A stretch of 6,211 nt of DNA from Burkholderiales bacterium (GTDB lineage: Bacteria > Pseudomonadota > Gammaproteobacteria > Burkholderiales > Burkholderiaceae_C), in the NCBI GenBank assembly GCA_011391855.1, contig JAABPT010000099.1, forward strand, positions 1 to 6,211, written 5' to 3'. Within the stretch, counting starts at the first letter, position 1; each line of letters opens with the position of its first letter. Below, piece by piece: positions 5,496-6,211 of the stretch. The position numbers and the translations under genes were made by a program. The notes beneath the pieces were generated by a model. That model saw only the letters and a list, made by a program, of their open reading frames with translations. It did no database searches and was not told where the DNA came from.

Positions 5496-5516
5496 TACAC
5501 TGTCGTGATGATTCTA
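5496..5516. promoter_or_regulatory. Candidate overlapping divergent -10 boxes for ffh and the YpjD-like gene
   Basis: In the 49-bp divergent gap and at its edge, TACACT (5496-5501, plus; 4 of 6 matches to TATAAT) could serve the YpjD-like gene. TAGAAT (5516-5511, minus; 5 of 6) could serve ffh. No -35 element is recognisable for either. If the first is real, transcription would start at or very near the YpjD ATG at 5508, implying a leaderless mRNA. Assigned from motif and position only. Confidence 0.3.
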
Positions 5517-6211
5517 TCGACCGCCTCCCCCGCGCTCGCCCCGGGCGGCGCGCTGCTGCTGGCAGCGGTGGGCGTGGCGCTGTACCTGGCCGCGGCGCTG
5601 CCGCTGCCGCGGATGCAGCGTTTCTCGGCCGCCGCACTGCTGGGCGGCTTCGTGCTGCACTTGCTGCTGTTGGTGGTGGACATCGGCGGCTTCGGCCAGC
5701 CCGAGCCCGGCGCGCGGCTGGGTTTCGGGCCGGTGCTGTCCATGGCGGTGTGGCTGGTGATTGCCGTGCACACCGTGGAAAGCCGTCTCGTGCCCTTGCC
5801 CGGGGTGCGCAAGTGGCTGGGCGGGGCCGGCGCGCTGGCGGTGGTGCTGGCGGCCCTGTTCCCCGGCGACACGAGGCCGGTGACTTCGGCGCTGGCGCCG
5901 CTGCACTTTGCGCTGGGGGTCGGCTCCTACGGCCTGTTCGGCGCCGCGGTGCTGCACGCGGTGCTGCTGGACGCGGCCGAGCGGCGCCTGCGCGGCGGCG
6001 GTCCCGCAGGCGGCGGGCGCGCATCGGGCATGCCCTTGCTGCAGCTGGAGCGGCTGACCTTCCGTTTCGTCGAAGCGGGCTTTGCCGTGCTCACGGCGAC
6101 GCTGGTGCTGGGCACCGTGACGGCGGCCTTTGGCGTGCACGGTTGGCGCTGGGACCACAAGACGGTGTTCTCGCTGCTCGCCTGGGGTGTGTTCGCGGCC
6201 CTGCTGGTGGG
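5508..6211 (+). CDS. ypjD: CcsA-like / YpjD-family cytochrome c assembly membrane protein (partial, 3' end missing)
   Basis: The frame is open from ATG 5508 to the right edge (234 codons and part of another). It encodes a very hydrophobic inner-membrane protein with about six or seven membrane segments visible (roughly 12-33, 40-60, 73-90, 100-118, 128-153, 185-208 and 217 onward). Family marks are GFGPVLSMAVWL (72-83), the His-containing segment APLHFALGVGSYGLF (130-144), and WRWDHKTVFSLLAW (213-226), which matches the WxWD-type signature of the CcsA/CcmC haem-handling superfamily. The E. coli homologue YpjD (CorE) is also beside ffh and has been linked to metal-ion transport; the actual role here is uncertain. 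No Shine-Dalgarno precedes the ATG, and a GTG sits directly before it in frame. Confidence 0.9.
   Translation, partial: MILSTASPALAPGGALLLAAVGVALYLAAALPLPRMQRFSAAALLGGFVLHLLLLVVDIGGFGQPEPGARLGFGPVLSMAVWLVIAVHTVESRLVPLPGVRKWLGGAGALAVVLAALFPGDTRPVTSALAPLHFALGVGSYGLFGAAVLHAVLLDAAERRLRGGGPAGGGRASGMPLLQLERLTFRFVEAGFAVLTATLVLGTVTAAFGVHGWRWDHKTVFSLLAWGVFAALLV

Noticed and set aside
5514..6158. A 214-aa minus-strand open frame opposite the YpjD-like gene
   Set aside because: Its product is Gln/Arg/His-rich low complexity, opposite a membrane protein with clear family motifs.

Overview
The window looks like chromosome from a GC-rich betaproteobacterium, most likely Burkholderiales (Comamonadaceae or a relative). 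This rests on strong G/C preference at third codon positions, the style of the FtsY and Ffh proteins, and the ffh–ypjD gene pair. The genus is not determined.

Positions 1 to about 1940 read as the end of an integrated mobile element (genomic island, ICE or prophage). A tyrosine recombinase (862-1854, minus) starts 85 bp from the 3' end of a tRNA(CAT) gene and is transcribed away from it. Its stop codon overlaps the GTG start of an unrecognised 201-aa protein (260-865, minus). Two bases after that gene's stop lies a perfect 15-bp hairpin (218-257). Next comes a 61-nt leader (125-185) that can fold as a three-way junction holding the Shine-Dalgarno of a partial small gene (1-119, minus). The element continues past the left edge, so its second attachment site is not visible.

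Positions 1940-2016 (minus) are the tRNA gene, read as elongator tRNA-Met with an encoded CCA end and a good TATAAT box. It is the probable integration target.

From 2017 rightward is conserved core genome. It holds ftsY (SRP receptor, plus) and a convergent membrane-anchored DUF2726-type protein (minus). Then come ffh (SRP GTPase, minus) and, divergently, a CcsA-like/YpjD cytochrome c assembly family protein (plus), cut by the right edge. The two GTPases of the co-translational membrane-targeting pathway are therefore only about 0.9 kb apart. Ffh with 4.5S RNA binds signal sequences on ribosomes, and FtsY receives that complex at the inner membrane. No 4.5S RNA gene, CRISPR array or insertion sequence was seen.

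The observations most worth following up are the leader structure at 120-185, the possibility that the tRNA promoter drives the integrase, and the integrase-coupled unknown protein.
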